Shown here: positions 41,526-49,867 of the stretch, piece by piece
How positions within the stretch are numbered: the stretch's first letter is position 1
How the letters are laid out: each line of letters opens with the position of its first letter
Assembly: GCA_023420415.1 (NCBI GenBank)
Contig: JAEZWF010000014.1
Location: 172,659-236,658, forward strand
Length of the DNA: 64,000 bases
Reading direction: 5' to 3'
From: Actinomycetes bacterium
GTDB lineage: Bacteria > Actinomycetota > Actinomycetes > Actinomycetales > Dermatophilaceae
Made by a program: the position numbers and the translations under genes
The notes under the pieces: generated by a model
What the model saw: the letters and a program-made list of their open reading frames with translations, nothing else
Databases searched by the model: none
Told to the model about the DNA's origin: nothing

Positions 41526-42712
41526 CAGCCGGTCCATCCGCTGGCGCGTCGGGCACGCTCGATCGCCGTGGGCAGTGCAGCCAGGACGGCGTCGACGTCG
41601 GCCTGGGTCGAGCTGTGGCCGAGGGACAGTCGCAGGGCCCCCTTGGCTCGCTCCTCCGGCAGCCCCATGGCAAGGAGGACGTGCGACGGCTGGGGGACGC
41701 CGGCCTGGCACGCCGACCCGGTGGAGCACTGGATGCCGGCCGCGTCCAGCAGGTAGAGGAGTGAGTCGCCCTCCGTGCCCGGGACGATCAGGTGCGCATT
41801 GCCGGGCAGTCGGCGCTCGCCGTCGCCCTCCTGCCAGTAGCCGGTGACGTCGATGTCGTAGCCCAGGTCGAGCGCGCCTCGAATGATCTTGTCCCGCAAC
41901 GAGATCAGGAGGCCTCGCTCGGCGTCGAGCGTGGCAACGGCCTCCTCGGCCGCGACGGCGAAGGCCCGGATCGCAGGCACGTCGAGGGTGCCGCTGCGCA
42001 GCTGTCGCTCCTGGCCCCCGCCGAACGACTGGGGCTGCAGGACGGCGTCGCGCCGTGCGATGAGGGCACCCACTCCCACAGGGCCACCGTGCTTGTGCGC
42101 GGTGACGGTCATGAGGTCGACGCCGCTGGCCGTGAAGTCGACGGGGACGTGGCCGAGTGCCTGCACCGCGTCGGTGTGCACGGGTATGCCGTGGGCGTGC
42201 GCGAGCGCGGCCACCTCGGTCACGGGCTGGATCGTGCCGACCTCGTTGTTCGCCCACATCAAGGTCACCAGGGCGACCGAGTCAGGGTCCTCGTCGATGG
42301 CCGCCTGCACCGCCTCGACGGTGACGAACCCTTGGGGGTCGGGGTCGACCCAGGTGACCTTCGCCCCCTCGCCGGCCACGAGGTGCTCGATCGTGTCGAG
42401 CACTGCATGGTGCTCGATCGTGCTGGAGATGATGCGCACCCGCGCCGGGTCGGCCTCACGCCGCGCCGCGAACGTGCCGGCCACGGCGAGGTTGTCCGCC
42501 TCGGTGCCGCCGGAGGTGAACACGACCTCCGACGGGCGCGCACCGACGGCGCGGGCCAGGCGCTCGCGCGACTCCTCGACGACTCGCCGGGCCATCCGGC
42601 CGGCCGTGTGCAGCGAGGACGCGTTGCCCGTGGTCGCGAGCGCGTCGGTCATGGCCGCGATGGCAGCAGGCCGCATCGGCGTCGTGGCGGCGTGGTCGAG
42701 GTAGGCGGGCAC
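41525..42712 (-). CDS. Cysteine desulfurase (NifS/IscS type)
   Basis: A 395-residue PLP enzyme that takes sulfur from cysteine. PAYLDHAATTPMRP opens the fold, HTDAVQALGH is the PLP phosphate and ring region, and the PLP lysine is in TAHKHGG near residue 207. The active cysteine is in IQCSTGSACQAG near 335. It supplies sulfur to MnmA, encoded directly after it. I chose the GTG at 42712; a TTG six bases upstream is possible. TAAACT lies six bases before this GTG and there is no ribosome binding site. Confidence 0.95.
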   Translation of the reverse strand: MPAYLDHAATTPMRPAAIAAMTDALATTGNASSLHTAGRMARRVVEESRERLARAVGARPSEVVFTSGGTEADNLAVAGTFAARREADPARVRIISSTIEHHAVLDTIEHLVAGEGAKVTWVDPDPQGFVTVEAVQAAIDEDPDSVALVTLMWANNEVGTIQPVTEVAALAHAHGIPVHTDAVQALGHVPVDFTASGVDLMTVTAHKHGGPVGVGALIARRDAVLQPQSFGGGQERQLRSGTLDVPAIRAFAVAAEEAVATLDAERGLLISLRDKIIRGALDLGYDIDVTGYWQEGDGERRLPGNAHLIVPGTEGDSLLYLLDAAGIQCSTGSACQAGVPQPSHVLLAMGLPEERAKGALRLSLGHSSTQADVDAVLAALPTAIERARRASGWTG

Positions 42713-42718
42713 TCGCAA

Positions 42719-42724
42719 AGTTTA
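42719..42724 (-). promoter_or_regulatory. Leaderless -10 box of the cysteine desulfurase gene
   Basis: TAAACT, six bases, then GTG at 42712 on the minus strand. Confidence 0.55.
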
Positions 42725-42776
42725 CGCGTCAACCGCCGGACCGCCCGCCCTGCCGTGTGCTCCCCACCACCCGCTC

Positions 42777-42831
42777 CATGTCCCGCAACATGCCGTCGTG
42801 CGCGACGTTTCACGGCATGTTGCGGGACATG
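42777..42831. repeat. 55-bp palindromic element, copy 3
   Basis: CATGTCCCGCAACATGCCGT and its exact complement with a 15-base loop; perfect 20-bp arms. The loop resembles that of copy 1 (both end GTTTC). It lies between divergent iscS-like and subtilase genes. Confidence 0.88.
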
Positions 42832-42976
42832 GAGGGGCGGGGCACTTTGCCAAGTCTTTGCCTACCCACGCGTAACCCCACCTTCGACCCGTCGTTGGTC
42901 CCCCATAAGGAGGTCGGCACCGGCGCCGGCCCCGGCAGGGACGGTGGCACGCACGCCCGTCCCGGGAAGGGATTCC

Positions 42977-44440
42977 ATGCTCCCCCTGAAACGCACCCGT
43001 GTGGCCGCGCTCGCGGCAGCCGCGGCGGCGACCATCGCCGCGGTGGGCTTCTCCAGCCCCGCCTCGGCCGGCCTGCTTCCCAGCGGCCAGTCGCTCGCCC
43101 CGCTCCAGCCGTGGCTCAAGTCGCAGCTCGGTGTGCTCAGCTCGGCCACGCCGACCACGGTCCTCGTCCACGGCACCGACACCGCTGCCGCCACCAGGGC
43201 GGTCCAGGCGACCGGCCTGCGCAAGGTCACCAGCTTCGACAAGATCGGCGTCGTCGTCGCCAGCGGCCTGCCGGCCCAGGTGCAGGCCGTACGCAGCCAG
43301 CCCGGTGTCACCTACGTCGAGGGCAACCAGCCCATCGAGATGAAGCTCAGCACGGCCAACAAGGCCACCCGTGGCGACGAGGCCCGCACCACCCTCACCG
43401 GCGCCGACGGCACCGCTCTCGACGGCAAGGGCGTCTCGGTCGCCGTCATCGACTCCGGTGTCGACCCGACCCACCCGTTCCTCAAGAACGCCGACGGTTC
43501 CTCGGCCGTCGTCAAGAACCTCAAGATGGTCTGCGAGCCCCTCACCGAGAGCACGTGCGCACCGGTGGACGCCGGCCCCCTCAACACCGACCTGCTCTCG
43601 GTCGGTGGCCACGGCATGCACGTCAACGGCATCGTCGCCGGCCGCGACGTGACGCTCTCGGACGGCACGAAGATGCACGGCGCCGCCCCCGGCGCCAGCC
43701 TGGTGTCGATCAGCACCGGCGCGGTGCTGTTCATCATCGGTGCCGATGCAGCGCTCAACTGGGTGCTCGAGAACCACGACGCCCCCTGTGGCGCGGGCGT
43801 CCCCGCCAGCACCTGCCCGCCGATCAAGGTGACGTCGAACTCCTACGGCCCCAGCGGTGGCGGCGAGTTCGACCCGAACTCGGCCACGGCCAAGCTCCAG
43901 CGCGCGCTCGTCAAGGAGGGCGTCGTCACGGTGTGGGCCAACGGCAACGACGGCGGCGACGGGTCGCAGGACCTGTCCAACCCGCCCGGCAAGGACCCGA
44001 CGCCCGGCATCATCTCGGTCGCGTCCTACTTCGACCAGGACAACGGCACCCGCGACGGCACCGTGTCCGACTTCTCGAGCCGCGGCAAGGCCGGCGACCA
44101 GTCGACCTATCCCGACATCTCGGCGCCCGGTGAGAACATCACGTCCTCGTGCCGCATCTACCTGCCGATCTGCACCACGGGGCTGGACCCCAAGGACGGC
44201 GGCGACTACAACACGATCTCGGGCACGTCGATGGCCACCCCGATGATCTCGGGCATCGTGGCCCAGCTGTTCCAGGCCAACCCGAGCGCCACGCCGGCGC
44301 AGGTCGAGGCAGCCCTGGAGACGACGGCCTACAAGTACACCAACGGCGCACCGTACGAGGCCGGGAGCAACGGCACGACGAGCTTCGACAAGGGCCACGG
44401 CCTCGTCGACGCCGTCGCCGCCGCAAACGCCATCCGCTGA
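42977..44440 (+). CDS. Secreted S8 serine protease (subtilase)
   Basis: A 487-residue exported subtilisin-like protease. The signal peptide (AALAAAAAATIAAVGFSSPASA) ends near residue 31. A pro-region to about 135 contains VGVVVAS-like inhibitor strands (KIGVVVASGLPAQVQAV). The catalytic triad is Asp159 (AVIDSGVD), His212 (GGHGMHVNG) and Ser418 (SGTSMATP); the oxyanion Asn is near 322 (ANGND). The domain ends near residue 487 with no anchor, so the enzyme is released. GGAAGGGA lies before the ATG. A strong terminator follows. Confidence 0.94.
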   Translation: MLPLKRTRVAALAAAAAATIAAVGFSSPASAGLLPSGQSLAPLQPWLKSQLGVLSSATPTTVLVHGTDTAAATRAVQATGLRKVTSFDKIGVVVASGLPAQVQAVRSQPGVTYVEGNQPIEMKLSTANKATRGDEARTTLTGADGTALDGKGVSVAVIDSGVDPTHPFLKNADGSSAVVKNLKMVCEPLTESTCAPVDAGPLNTDLLSVGGHGMHVNGIVAGRDVTLSDGTKMHGAAPGASLVSISTGAVLFIIGADAALNWVLENHDAPCGAGVPASTCPPIKVTSNSYGPSGGGEFDPNSATAKLQRALVKEGVVTVWANGNDGGDGSQDLSNPPGKDPTPGIISVASYFDQDNGTRDGTVSDFSSRGKAGDQSTYPDISAPGENITSSCRIYLPICTTGLDPKDGGDYNTISGTSMATPMISGIVAQLFQANPSATPAQVEAALETTAYKYTNGAPYEAGSNGTTSFDKGHGLVDAVAAANAIR

Positions 44441-44458
44441 GCGCGCAGCGGATGGCCG

Positions 44459-44494
44459 AGGCCCCTGGACCCACCCCGTCGGGTCCAGGGGCCT
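44459..44494 (+). terminator. Terminator of the subtilase gene
   Basis: AGGCCCCTGGACCC pairs perfectly with GGGTCCAGGGGCCT across eight bases, 18 bases after the stop codon, then a short pyrimidine run. Confidence 0.8.
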
Positions 44495-44544
44495 TCCCCT
44501 GTCCGCCGCCAAGCCGGCGGTGACGACCATCCCCCACCGACGAC

Positions 44545-44578
44545 GAACGCCCCGGACCACGTGTGGTCCGGGGCGTTC
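44545..44578 (-). terminator. Terminator of the etf operon
   Basis: GAACGCCCCGGACCAC and its perfect complement form a stem with a 2-base tip, about 80 bases past the etfA stop codon. Confidence 0.72.
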
Positions 44579-44582
44579 ACCC

Positions 44583-44604
44583 GTATGCCGGCCGGCCGGC
44601 ATAC
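44583..44604. repeat. Perfect palindrome of two GTATGCCG motifs
   Basis: GTATGCCGGCC followed directly by its complement, 22 bases without a loop, between the convergent ends of the subtilase and etfA genes. Confidence 0.8.
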
Positions 44605-44658
44605 CGAATCGCGTTGCCTCCGTGCGCCTTTCGGCGCGCGAGGGGCTCAGGTGACCGA

Positions 44659-45618
44659 CTAGCCCTTAGCGGCCTTGACCGCCTCGGTGGCCTGCGGCAG
44701 CACCTGGAAGAGGTCGCCGACGACGCCGAAGTCGACGAGCTCGAAGATCGGCGCCTCCTCGTCCTTGTTGACGGCGATGATCGTCTTGGAGGTCTGCATG
44801 CCGGCGCGGTGCTGGATCGCGCCCGAGATGCCGGCCGCGACGTAGAGCTGCGGCGACACCTGCTTGCCGGTCTGGCCGACCTGCGAGGTGTGCGGGTACC
44901 AGCCGGCGTCGACCGCGGCGCGCGAGGCACCGACGGCGGCACCGAGGCTGTCGGCGAACGCCTCGACCGGTCCGAAGTCACCACCGGTGCCACGGCCACC
45001 GGAGACCACGATCGCGGCCTCGGTGAGCTCGGGGCGGCCGCTGGCCTCCTTGGCCTTGGACTCGGTGATCTTCGCGCCCTTGGCGGCGTCGGAGATGGTC
45101 ACGTCGAGCACCTCGTCGGCGGCCGCACCGGCGGCCTCCTCCGGGGCGGCGGAGTTGGGCTTGACGGTCACGATCGGGGTGCCCTTGGTGACCGACGCCT
45201 TGACCGTGTAGGACCCGGCGAACACCGACTGGGTGGTGGACACGCCACCACCGTCACCGGCCTGGACGTCGACGGCGTCGGTGATCAGGCCGGAGTCGGT
45301 CTTGACCGCGAGCCGGGCCGCGATCTCCTTGCCGGCGCTGTTGCTCGGGATGAGGACCGCGGCCGGCGACTTGTCGGCGACGAGCTGCGCGAGCACCTCG
45401 GCCTGCGGTGCCACCAGGTAGTCGGTCACGTCGGGCGACTCGACGCGGTAGACCTTCTCCGCGCCGAACTTGGCCAGCGTCTCCTTGGCTGCGTCGAACC
45501 CGTCGCCGACGAAGACGGCCGACGGCTCGCCGAGGCGGCGGGCGATGGTGAGCAGCTCAGCGGTGGTCTTGCGGACGGTGCCGTTCGCGTGGTCGACCAG
45601 TACGAGAACTTCAGACAT
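44659..45618 (-). CDS. etfA: Electron transfer flavoprotein alpha subunit
   Basis: A 319-residue FAD-binding subunit. The C-terminal FAD domain has VSGGRGTGGDFGPVEAFAD, AVGASRAAVDAGWYPHTSQVGQTGKQVSPQLYVA and GISGAIQHRAGMQTSKTIIAVNKDEEAPIF. It passes electrons from acyl-CoA dehydrogenases to the membrane quinone pool with the beta subunit encoded just upstream. AAGGAG precedes the ATG. It corresponds to fixB (Rv3028c) in the conserved actinobacterial order. Confidence 0.97.
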   Translation of the reverse strand: MSEVLVLVDHANGTVRKTTAELLTIARRLGEPSAVFVGDGFDAAKETLAKFGAEKVYRVESPDVTDYLVAPQAEVLAQLVADKSPAAVLIPSNSAGKEIAARLAVKTDSGLITDAVDVQAGDGGGVSTTQSVFAGSYTVKASVTKGTPIVTVKPNSAAPEEAAGAAADEVLDVTISDAAKGAKITESKAKEASGRPELTEAAIVVSGGRGTGGDFGPVEAFADSLGAAVGASRAAVDAGWYPHTSQVGQTGKQVSPQLYVAAGISGAIQHRAGMQTSKTIIAVNKDEEAPIFELVDFGVVGDLFQVLPQATEAVKAAKG

Positions 45619-45655
45619 GGGGAATCTCCTTGGGGTTCTTGGCGATCCGGTCGTC

Positions 45656-46444
45656 TCAGACGAACTTCTGCGCGGTCAGGAACTCGGCGAGCTTGGTGCC
45701 GCCGTCGCCCTCGTCGGTGACGATCTGGCCCTGCTCGCGCGGCGGTCGCTGGGTGAACGACTCGACCTTGGTCCAGGCGTTCTCGAGGCCGACCGAACCG
45801 GCATCGACGCCGAGGTCGGCGAGGCTCCACTCCTCGACCGGCTTCTTCTTGGCGGCCATGATGCCCTTGAAGGACGGGTAGCGCGGCTCGTTGATCTGGT
45901 CGGTGACCGACACGAGCGCGGGCAGGGTGGCGACGATGGTCTCGGAGGCGGCGTCGCCGTCGCGGCGGATCGTCACCTGCTGGCCGTCGACGGCCAGCTC
46001 GGACGCGAACGTCACCTGCGGCAGGCCGAGGCGCTCGGCGAGCATCGCCGGGACGACGCTCATGGTGCCGTCGGTGGAGGCCATGCCTGTGAGGACCAGC
46101 TCGGGCGTGCCGCCGGCGGCCTTCTTCACGGCCTCGGCGAGGACCAGCGAGGTGGCGATCGCGTCGGAGCCGTGGATGGCGTCGTCCTTGACGTGGACGG
46201 CCTTGTCGGCGCCCATCTGCAGCGCCTTCTTGAGTGCGTCGGCGGCCTCGTCGGGGCCGATGGTCACGACGGTGACCTCGCCCTCACCAGCCTCGACCAG
46301 CTTGAGGGCCTCCTCGACGGCGTACTCGTCGAGCTCGGACAGCAGCCCGTCGACACCGACCCGGTCGGTCGTGTTGTCGGACTCGTTGAACGTGCGGTCG
46401 GACTGTGCGTCCGGCACGTACTTCACGCAGACGACGATGTTCAT
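45656..46444 (-). CDS. etfB: Electron transfer flavoprotein beta subunit
   Basis: A 262-residue subunit that binds AMP. Segments are MNIVVCVKYVPDAQSDR, LSELDEYAVEEALKLVE, VTIGPDEAADALKKALQMGAD and LVLTGMASTDGTMSVVPAMLAERLGLPQVT, then PRYPSFKGIMAAKKKP. The ATG chosen gives the conserved start; an in-frame ATG 21 bases upstream lacks conservation. AGAGGA lies ten bases before the chosen ATG. It is followed by etfA after 37 bases. Confidence 0.97.
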   Translation of the reverse strand: MNIVVCVKYVPDAQSDRTFNESDNTTDRVGVDGLLSELDEYAVEEALKLVEAGEGEVTVVTIGPDEAADALKKALQMGADKAVHVKDDAIHGSDAIATSLVLAEAVKKAAGGTPELVLTGMASTDGTMSVVPAMLAERLGLPQVTFASELAVDGQQVTIRRDGDAASETIVATLPALVSVTDQINEPRYPSFKGIMAAKKKPVEEWSLADLGVDAGSVGLENAWTKVESFTQRPPREQGQIVTDEGDGGTKLAEFLTAQKFV

Positions 46445-46585
46445 GCGGTGATCGTCCTCTTCCATGTGGGAGGTGAACTTGGGTCAGGTGTCATCCTGTC
46501 AGCACCCACTGCGAATCCCCATGCCGAGGCCGCGTGACGCTCACCACCCGGTGACGCACGCTGCACCCCACCCGCCGGAGGCACC

Positions 46586-47374
46586 GTGACGACACCGCTG
46601 ACCCTCACGGGCGAGCGCACGGCGCCGGGGATCTGGCACGAGAACTACTGGTTCCGGCGGCACGAGGTCGCGTATGCCGCGGTCCCCGGCCTCGTCTCCC
46701 CGCTCACCTCGCGGGCGCCGTCGGCGGTGCTCGACGCGGGCAGTGGTGAGGGGTATGCCGCGGGCCTCCTTTCGTCCGCGTGGCGGGGTGCGCGCGTGGT
46801 CGGCGTCGACTACGACGCGGTGGCGACCGCGCACGCCGCGCGGGCGCACGCAGGTGAGCACGCGGCATACCTGCGGGGTGCCCTGACGGCGCTGCCGGTC
46901 GCGGACGCGACGTTCGACGTCACCGTCTCGATGCAGGTGCTGGAGCACATCTGGACACCGGCGGAGTTCGTGCGCGAGCTGGCGCGCGTCACGCGGGCTG
47001 GCGGCGCGCTCGTGGTGTCGACGCCGAACCGGTTGACCTTCTCGCCGGGGCTCGAGCGCCGGGCGCGGCCGGTGAACGCGTACCACTGCCGGGAGTACGA
47101 CGCGGCGGAGCTGGGCGACGAGCTGGCGCGGTGGCTGCCGGGCGCGGACGTAACACTGCACGGCATCCACCATGCGCAACGGCTGGTGGCCTGGGCAGCC
47201 GGCCACGGACCGATCGAGGAGGCGCTGGCGGCGCAACCTGCGCGCTGGCCGGCGACGGTGCGCGCGCTCGTGGAGTCTGTGACCACGCAGGACTTCGCGA
47301 TCGGGGAGGCGTCGGACGACTGCCTCGACCTGGTCGCGGTGGTCGCGAACCCGGCCCGCACTGTCAGGGGGTAG
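46586..47374 (+). CDS. Class I methyltransferase, Rv3030-like
   Basis: A 262-residue methyltransferase. It begins LTGERTAPGIWHENYWFRRHEVAY, then motif I VLDAGSGEGYAAGLLSS, GVDYDAVATAHAARAH, VSMQVLEHIWTPAEFVRELARV and RAGGALVVSTPNRLTFSPG. The position divergent from etfBA matches Rv3030, linked to methylglucose lipopolysaccharide synthesis; its usual neighbour, a GH57 protein, is encoded 2.5 kb further on. That function is inferred from position and family. GGAGG precedes the GTG. Three GTATGCCG motifs lie within the gene. Confidence 0.88.
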   Translation: MTTPLTLTGERTAPGIWHENYWFRRHEVAYAAVPGLVSPLTSRAPSAVLDAGSGEGYAAGLLSSAWRGARVVGVDYDAVATAHAARAHAGEHAAYLRGALTALPVADATFDVTVSMQVLEHIWTPAEFVRELARVTRAGGALVVSTPNRLTFSPGLERRARPVNAYHCREYDAAELGDELARWLPGADVTLHGIHHAQRLVAWAAGHGPIEEALAAQPARWPATVRALVESVTTQDFAIGEASDDCLDLVAVVANPARTVRG

Positions 47375-47385
47375 TGCGGGCCGGG
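47350..47385 (+). terminator. Terminator overlapping the methyltransferase stop codon
   Basis: CCCGGCCCGCACT pairs perfectly with AGTGCGGGCCGGG across ten bases. The TAG stop codon lies within the hairpin, so the terminator overlaps the coding end. Confidence 0.7.
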
Positions 47386-47829
47386 CCGCGGTGGTCCGGC
47401 GAAACCCGGGGTTGCAGGGGGTTTTCCGGGTCCGCCGGACCTTGGGAGGCCCGACCCGCGCGCTGGAGGGGGTTCGCGTGCGAGCCGGACCGGTCGGTGA
47501 GGTCGCCGCGACGAGTCGCGTGCGGCAACCGGGAAAGAAGAACCGGGAGAGAAGAAGAAGTGTGGCTGATGCCCAGCGACGACGGAGGCACCGGTGGCGG
47601 CGCGTCACCTCGTGTGTCGAGGTCCCCTGAGGCGCCGTGGCGTGGTGAGGAGGACGGTTTCCCGTCGTCCCCGGTGTTGCATTCCCGAACCCGGTAAAGG
47701 GCCGGTCACTAGGTGGTAACGGCTGGCCTGCCGTCAGGATTCCCCTGTCGGCAAGTTTTCCCGAGTGTCCTGGGTCACGGCCGGGCCAAGGCTGAGACGT
47801 GGAGGAAGAGTGGAGCGCCCGGACCGGGT
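47386..47829. other. Structured 444-bp gap without a gene; possible noncoding RNA
   Basis: No reading frame here is credible. Several stems are visible: GGTCCGGCG...CGCCGGACC (47393-47441), GGCGC-CCTCG-TGTGT-CGAGG-GCGCC (about 47600-47636) and GGACGG-TTTC-CCGTCGTCC (about 47652-47671). A purine-rich run (GGGAAAGAAGAACCGGGAGAGAAGAAG) sits near 47530. The gap lies between two convergent gene ends, so it is not a leader of either. I find no signature of RNase P RNA, SRP RNA or a known riboswitch. Confidence 0.4.
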
Positions 47830-48459
47830 TCAGCGCGGGGCGACGAGGCGGGTGACGGCGTCGACGACGAAGCCGCGGCTCACCTGGGTGGAGTGGGCGC
47901 CCGGGGACCCGGCGAACTCCGGGGGTAGGTCGACCCACGCCATGGCGAGGGTGATGACGAGCCCGAGGATCACGTCCGGCGGGAAGGCGTCGGTGACGAC
48001 GCCGGCGGCCTGGGCGTCCCTGATCGCCGACACCTTGGCCGCATTGGCCTCGATGATCGGGGCGATCGACCGGGAGCTGCCCGTGCGCTCGAGCCGGTAC
48101 CAGGTGGCCAGCCGGGCCAGGTCGGGGCGGCTGGAGAGCTGGTCGTGGAGCCGCCCTGCCGTGCCGGGCAGGTCGCGCGCGTCGAAGTACTCCGCCTGCG
48201 CCGCCTCGGTGGCGTAGGCGCCGAATACGGCGTCGAAGAGACCGTCCTTGCTGCCGAAGTAGTGGTAGATCTGCGCCTTGTTCGAGCGGGCTGCGGCGGC
48301 GATGCGATCGACCCTCGCTCCGGCGATCCCGTGCTCGGCGAACTCGGCCGTGGCCGCCTCGAGCAACCGCCGACGGGTCGCCTCCGCGTCACGCTCCGGG
48401 CGGGTGTCCCGCTCTCGTTGGGAGTCGTGCGGTCGGGTGGGGGGCTGTGAGTCGGGCAC
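47830..48459 (-). CDS. TetR family regulator
   Basis: A 209-residue repressor-type protein. After a polar, Arg-rich N terminus of about 25 residues comes the TetR helix-turn-helix at about residues 27-75: ATRRRLLEAATAEFAEHGIAGARVDRIAAAARSNKAQIYHYFGSKDGLF in outline. The C-terminal ligand domain is helical. It is divergent from an SDR gene and probably represses it. The GTG start has no ribosome binding site; TAGTAT lies six bases before it, the best leaderless match in this window. Confidence 0.93.
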   Translation of the reverse strand: MPDSQPPTRPHDSQRERDTRPERDAEATRRRLLEAATAEFAEHGIAGARVDRIAAAARSNKAQIYHYFGSKDGLFDAVFGAYATEAAQAEYFDARDLPGTAGRLHDQLSSRPDLARLATWYRLERTGSSRSIAPIIEANAAKVSAIRDAQAAGVVTDAFPPDVILGLVITLAMAWVDLPPEFAGSPGAHSTQVSRGFVVDAVTRLVAPR

Positions 48460-48465
48460 GGCGGC

Positions 48466-48471
48466 ATACTA
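48466..48471 (-). promoter_or_regulatory. Leaderless -10 box of the tetR-like gene
   Basis: TAGTAT, six bases, then GTG at 48459. The box shares GTAT with a GTATGCCG motif. Confidence 0.6.
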
Positions 48472-48472
48472 T

Positions 48473-48540
48473 CAACTAACCGTCCAGTTGACAGTGTGGC
48501 CAGGTCGGCGCACACTGGTGTCAACCGAATGGTTAGTTCT
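48473..48540. promoter_or_regulatory. TetR operators and SDR promoter
   Basis: CAACTAACCGTCCAGTTG (48474-48491) is a palindrome with 5-bp arms over the promoters. A second site, TCAACCGAATGGTTAG, lies near 48521-48536; both contain CTAACC or its complement. The SDR promoter reads TTGACA (48488-48493), 17 bases, CACACT (48511-48516), so the operators cover both its elements. Confidence 0.6.
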
Positions 48541-48555
48541 CACGAAGGAGCACCC

Positions 48556-49368
48556 ATGACCACCAAGGTCGCCATCGTCACCGGCGCCTCCTCCGGCATC
48601 GGCGAGGCCGCGGCCCGCCGGCTCGCCCGGGCCGGGTTCACCGTCTACGGCGCCGCACGGCGCACCGACCGCCTCGCCGCGCTCGCGTCCGACGGCATCC
48701 GCGCCCTCCCCCTCGACCTCACCGACGACGCGTCCGTCGTCGCCGCCGTCGACCAGGTGCTCGCCGAGCAGGGCCGCATCGACGTGCTGGTCAACAACGC
48801 CGGCTACGGCTCCTACGGCGCGGTCGAGGACGTGCCGATGGAGGAGGCCCGACGCCAGTTCGAGGTCAACGTGTTCGGTCTCGCCCGGCTCGCGCAGCTG
48901 GTCATGCCGACGATGCGCGAGCAGCGCTCGGGCCGCATCATCAACATCACCTCGATGGGCGGGAAGTTCGCGATGGCTTTCGGCGGTTGGTACCACGCAA
49001 CGAAGTTCGCGGTCGAGGGCCTGAGCGACGCGATGCGTCAGGAGCTCGCGCCCTTCGGTGTCGACGTCGTCGTCATCGAGCCTGGCGCGATCAAGACCGA
49101 GTGGGCCGGCATCGCGATGGGCTCCGCCGTGGAGGTCTCCGGCTCCGGCGCCTATGGCGACCGCGTCACCCAGGGCATCGGGCGGATGGACACCGGGCGG
49201 TTCGGGTCGCAGCCCGAGGTGGTCGCCAAGGCGATCGAGCGCGCCGCGACCGCGCGTCGCCCGAGGACGCGGTATGCCGTGGGCATGGGCGCCAAGCCGG
49301 CGATCGCCGCTCGCAAGGTGCTCCCTGACCGCGTGCTCGACGCCGTCATCGCGCGCGGGCTCGGCTGA
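48556..49368 (+). CDS. Short-chain dehydrogenase/reductase
   Basis: A 270-residue classical SDR. The cofactor loop TGASSGIG is at residues 9-16, NNAG at about 79-82, the catalytic Ser in NITSMGGKF and YxxxK in WYHATK near 152-157. The sequence EPGAIKTEW and the C-terminal RPRTRYAVGMGAKP resemble oxidoreductases often annotated as retinol or ketoacyl reductases; the substrate is unknown. AAGGAG precedes the ATG. It is controlled, by position, through the divergent TetR regulator. Confidence 0.93.
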   Translation: MTTKVAIVTGASSGIGEAAARRLARAGFTVYGAARRTDRLAALASDGIRALPLDLTDDASVVAAVDQVLAEQGRIDVLVNNAGYGSYGAVEDVPMEEARRQFEVNVFGLARLAQLVMPTMREQRSGRIINITSMGGKFAMAFGGWYHATKFAVEGLSDAMRQELAPFGVDVVVIEPGAIKTEWAGIAMGSAVEVSGSGAYGDRVTQGIGRMDTGRFGSQPEVVAKAIERAATARRPRTRYAVGMGAKPAIAARKVLPDRVLDAVIARGLG

Positions 49369-49391
49369 CCCGGGTTGTCGGGGCCTGCGTC

Positions 49392-49397
49392 TACCCT
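49392..49397 (+). promoter_or_regulatory. Leaderless -10 box of the second MmcQ/YjbR gene
   Basis: TACCCT, seven bases, then ATG at 49405. No ribosome binding site is visible. Confidence 0.45.
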
Positions 49398-49404
49398 CGG
49401 GCGC

Positions 49405-49836
49405 ATGCGCGCAGCCGCCGGTGGCGCCGAGCCGGACGACCTCTCCCCCGCCGTCGTGGCGCGGATCGGGGAGATCTGCCTCGGTCTGCCCGAGTCGGTC
49501 GAGCAGGACGCGTGGCGTGGGGTGCGCTGGCGGATCCGGCAGCGCACCTTCGCGCACGTGGCCCATGTCGACCCCGCCGACGGCTCGGTCTTCAGTCGAG
49601 CGGCTCCGGTTCCGCACGCGGTCGACGTGGTGACGTTCCGCTCGTCGGGTGAGGAGCTCGAGTCGCTGGTGCGCAGCGGATACCCCTTCTACAAACCGCA
49701 GTGGAGCCCCACCGTCGTCGGGCTGGCGCTTGAGCCCGAGGTCGACTGGGCCGAGGTGGCCGAGCTGCTGACCGAGAGCTACTGCCTCATGGCACCACGC
49801 AGGCTGGCCCGGCTGGTCGAACCGCCGCAGGCCTGA
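49405..49836 (+). CDS. MmcQ/YjbR family protein, second copy
   Basis: A 143-residue protein of the MmcQ/YjbR family: ICLGLPESVEQDAWRGVRWRIRQRTFAHV in the first half, YPFYKPQWSPTVVGLALEPEVDWAEVAELLTESYCLMAPRRLARLV in outline for the rest. It is only distantly similar to the copy at 35.9 kb. The role is unknown. It follows the SDR gene by 36 bases but has its own candidate leaderless promoter. Confidence 0.85.
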   Translation: MRAAAGGAEPDDLSPAVVARIGEICLGLPESVEQDAWRGVRWRIRQRTFAHVAHVDPADGSVFSRAAPVPHAVDVVTFRSSGEELESLVRSGYPFYKPQWSPTVVGLALEPEVDWAEVAELLTESYCLMAPRRLARLVEPPQA

Positions 49837-49867
49837 CCGCAGCCGCAGTGCGGCAGACTGCTCCCTC

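Noticed and set aside
47386..47829. RNase P RNA, SRP RNA or cobalamin/c-di-AMP riboswitch in the structured gap
   Set aside because: I looked for their conserved core sequences on both strands and did not find them; the identity stays open.
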